A DNA stretch of 64,000 nucleotides from Pseudomonadota bacterium. Its GTDB lineage: Bacteria; Desulfobacterota; Desulfovibrionia; Desulfovibrionales; Desulfomicrobiaceae. The DNA lies in contig JAHIQM010000007.1 in NCBI GenBank assembly GCA_018902545.1, forward strand, positions 1 through 64,000, read 5' to 3'. The notes under the pieces were generated by a model that was not told the origin of the DNA, ran no database searches, and saw only the letters and a program-made list of their open reading frames with translations. Of this stretch, positions 62,466-64,000 are shown one piece after another. Position 1 is the stretch's first letter. Each line of letters starts with the position of its first letter. The position numbers and the translations under genes are program-made.

Positions 62466-63724
62466 ACCTTGTTCTCCATGATGGTGTGCCTGGAGCAACC
62501 GGGTAACCAATCCGCTATGTTGTCCGCCTTCTTAAAAATTTCCTTCAAAACAGCTGTCATGGCCATCATATCGGCATCCTCTACAAAACTGTGTGTGGGC
62601 AGGGTCAGAAGGTTATTGGCCAGCAGGGCAGACACAGGACAACTTCCCGATCCGACGATGTGCGGCTTCAGGGTCGCGATGTCCTGCAACGCCAGCGGAT
62701 ACGATCGGACAACACCAAGTTCCGGAATTTCGGGCACGCGTCCGTGAGGCCACGCCCCTTTCTGGGGCAAGAGCGGGAGGCGCAGAAAGACCGGCTCTGC
62801 TTGCGGCAGCGGGCGAATAGCGCATACTTCATCGAGCTTATCGAGCCTGGACAGAAGAGAAGCGGCAACTTTCCTGCGACCGTCGTTCAAAGCATCAAGA
62901 CGCTGCAGGACACTCCCCGCCAAACCTGCACGCCAGTGGTCCAAACTCTCCACCCGGAAAACCGGATCAAAGATGGAGACCCCTATGTTCAAAAAAGGCA
63001 GAGACGCGGGCAGCCAGTATGCCCTGGGGCGGAGCATGGCCAGAAGCATGAGCGACTCAATTACGTGTTTGGTGTTGAATCCGACCGGCTCCGGCACCAA
63101 GGCGGTCAGACCCTCGGCTACGTCGTCTCGATCTGTGAGCACGATCCCGCCATCCACCGCCGTCATGTTCTTGCCCCGGCTGAGGCTGAAAAGCCCCACA
63201 TCGCCCATGGTCCCGGCCAATTTTCCGTTTATGCTCGCCCCCATGGCCTGAGCCGCGTCGTCGAACAGCTGCGCCCCGTGCTGCCGGCACATTTCCCTCA
63301 AGGATCGCAGATCGAGCGGATAGCCGAAGAGATGGCAGGCCACCACGCACAGCGTCCTGGAGTTCAGGGATTTTTCCAGGCTGGCCAGATCCGGAGTCAG
63401 GGTCTCGGGGTGCAGGTCGTAGAGGCTGATCTTGAGGCCCGCATTGACCACGGCCGAAGGCACGGAAAATGACGTGAAGGCCGGCAAGAGTACCTCGTCC
63501 CGTTCGGGGTTCAATGCTCGCAGGGCTTGCAAACCCGCCGACAACCCGGCGCGGCCCGAGGTCGAAAAAAAAACATGGCGCACCTTGAACCTGACCTGGA
63601 GTTTCTGCCGCAGTGTCTCCAAGGTTTCTCGTCCAACGCGCCAGCCGAGAAGCCCGGCCATTATGTCGTGGGGTACAAGGGGAGCGGCGCTGGGCGGGAG
63701 CATCCTGAATCGTTGGGGCATCAT
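62462..63724 (-). CDS. DegT/DnrJ/EryC1-family aminotransferase
   Basis: A 420-residue PLP-dependent sugar aminotransferase-like protein. The fold signature runs TSGRAGLSAGLQAL, LFDDAAQAMGA and LFSLSRGKNMTAVDGG, with PLP lysine at about 185. The SRGKN context differs slightly from the usual (T/S)xHxxK, placing it in an exosortase-associated subgroup whose role may be lipid or amino-sugar synthesis. ATG 63724 or 63721 can be used; both overlap the upstream gene's end. Confidence 0.87.
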   Translation of the reverse strand: MMPQRFRMLPPSAAPLVPHDIMAGLLGWRVGRETLETLRQKLQVRFKVRHVFFSTSGRAGLSAGLQALRALNPERDEVLLPAFTSFSVPSAVVNAGLKISLYDLHPETLTPDLASLEKSLNSRTLCVVACHLFGYPLDLRSLREMCRQHGAQLFDDAAQAMGASINGKLAGTMGDVGLFSLSRGKNMTAVDGGIVLTDRDDVAEGLTALVPEPVGFNTKHVIESLMLLAMLRPRAYWLPASLPFLNIGVSIFDPVFRVESLDHWRAGLAGSVLQRLDALNDGRRKVAASLLSRLDKLDEVCAIRPLPQAEPVFLRLPLLPQKGAWPHGRVPEIPELGVVRSYPLALQDIATLKPHIVGSGSCPVSALLANNLLTLPTHSFVEDADMMAMTAVLKEIFKKADNIADWLPGCSRHTIMENKV

Positions 63725-64000
63725 GGGATGCACCTCACGATCCCAGGTCCAAGGACGCGGGTCAGAGCCAGGGGCAGATGTTGCCAAGCGGTGATGGCCA
63801 GGGAATATTTGGGATTTTGGTTGGTCAAATCCGGCAGGCTCTGCCCGGGAGGGAGGATATAGTGCCATTGCAGGCCTTCGGGCCTCGCTCCCCACTGCTC
63901 CTTGAACTTGAAGGTCCCGGCGCCCAAGGTGGACCTGCCCAGATCAAAGCGCGCAAGGCCCAGGGAGACCCCGTGGCGAATGGCTTCCCAGTACATCAGA
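63721..64000 (-). CDS. FemAB-like GNAT protein, C-terminal part (exosortase/PEP-CTERM-associated; cut by window end)
   Basis: Only the last 93 or so codons are present. MYWEAIRHGVSLGLARFDLG followed by RSTLGAGTFKFKEQWGARP and LQWHYIL matches the C-terminus of the FemAB family associated with XrtA/PEP-CTERM systems. Its stop overlaps the aminotransferase start by 4 bp. The start lies beyond the window. Confidence 0.78.
   Translation of the reverse strand, partial: LMYWEAIRHGVSLGLARFDLGRSTLGAGTFKFKEQWGARPEGLQWHYILPPGQSLPDLTNQNPKYSLAITAWQHLPLALTRVLGPGIVRCIP

Overview
The window looks like chromosomal DNA of a strictly anaerobic, GC-rich deltaproteobacterium of the sulfate-reducer type (Desulfovibrionales, perhaps Desulfomicrobium-like). 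This is inferred from gene style: a DmsABC-like molybdoenzyme, a ferredoxin-type protein, sigma-54 regulators, and an exosortase with its regulators. No rRNA or complete tRNA gene is present.

Left part (1-15.7 kb). The first 140 bases are the left end of an IS3-family element. Next, on the minus strand, comes a compact operon of a U32-family iron-sulfur protein, a SAM methyltransferase, a type III polyketide synthase and a calcium-type P-ATPase. It is followed by a HipBA pair, a Crp/Fnr regulator with a methyltransferase, a DUF4143 ATPase preceded by four 22-bp tandem repeats, an acyl-CoA synthetase, a two-[4Fe-4S] protein, and 6-phosphofructokinase.

Middle part (15.7-29.5 kb). Here lie the methionine genes metX, metW and metY, with a two-copy palindromic repeat between metW and metY. 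Glycerol-phosphate genes follow (glpD, a HAD phosphatase, GDPD). Then comes an RsbRD/PAS/LuxR-type regulator beside a TorD-DmsABC-like molybdoenzyme operon. Matching NarL-like heptamers flank the regulator and precede the operon. A tRNA-like fragment and a terminator lie after the operon.

Regulatory block (29.5-34 kb). A single-domain response regulator is followed by a soluble PAS histidine kinase overlapping an NtrC-type regulator. Both transcription units have sigma-54 promoter-like sequences with inverted repeats upstream.

Right part (34-64 kb). About 30 kb on the minus strand reads as one exopolysaccharide/exosortase locus. In transcription order it encodes: a FemAB-like protein (cut by the window end), a DegT aminotransferase, glycosyltransferases, a sulfotransferase, a Wzy-type polymerase, two hexapeptide-repeat acyltransferases, a CapK-like adenylating enzyme, a polysaccharide deacetylase, an asparagine-synthase-like protein, a 13-Asp-box beta-propeller, a QueC-like PP-loop protein, a flippase, UDP-GlcNAc 2-epimerase, exosortase, EpsI, a TIGR03790-like protein, and the PrsK/PrsR two-component pair. 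Most adjacent genes overlap by 4 bp. No PEP-CTERM substrate is encoded in the window. The points most worth following up are the QueC-like enzyme next to an amidotransferase-like protein lacking the usual N-terminal Cys, and the U32/type III PKS operon, which may make a hydroxylated polyketide quinone or resorcinol without oxygen.
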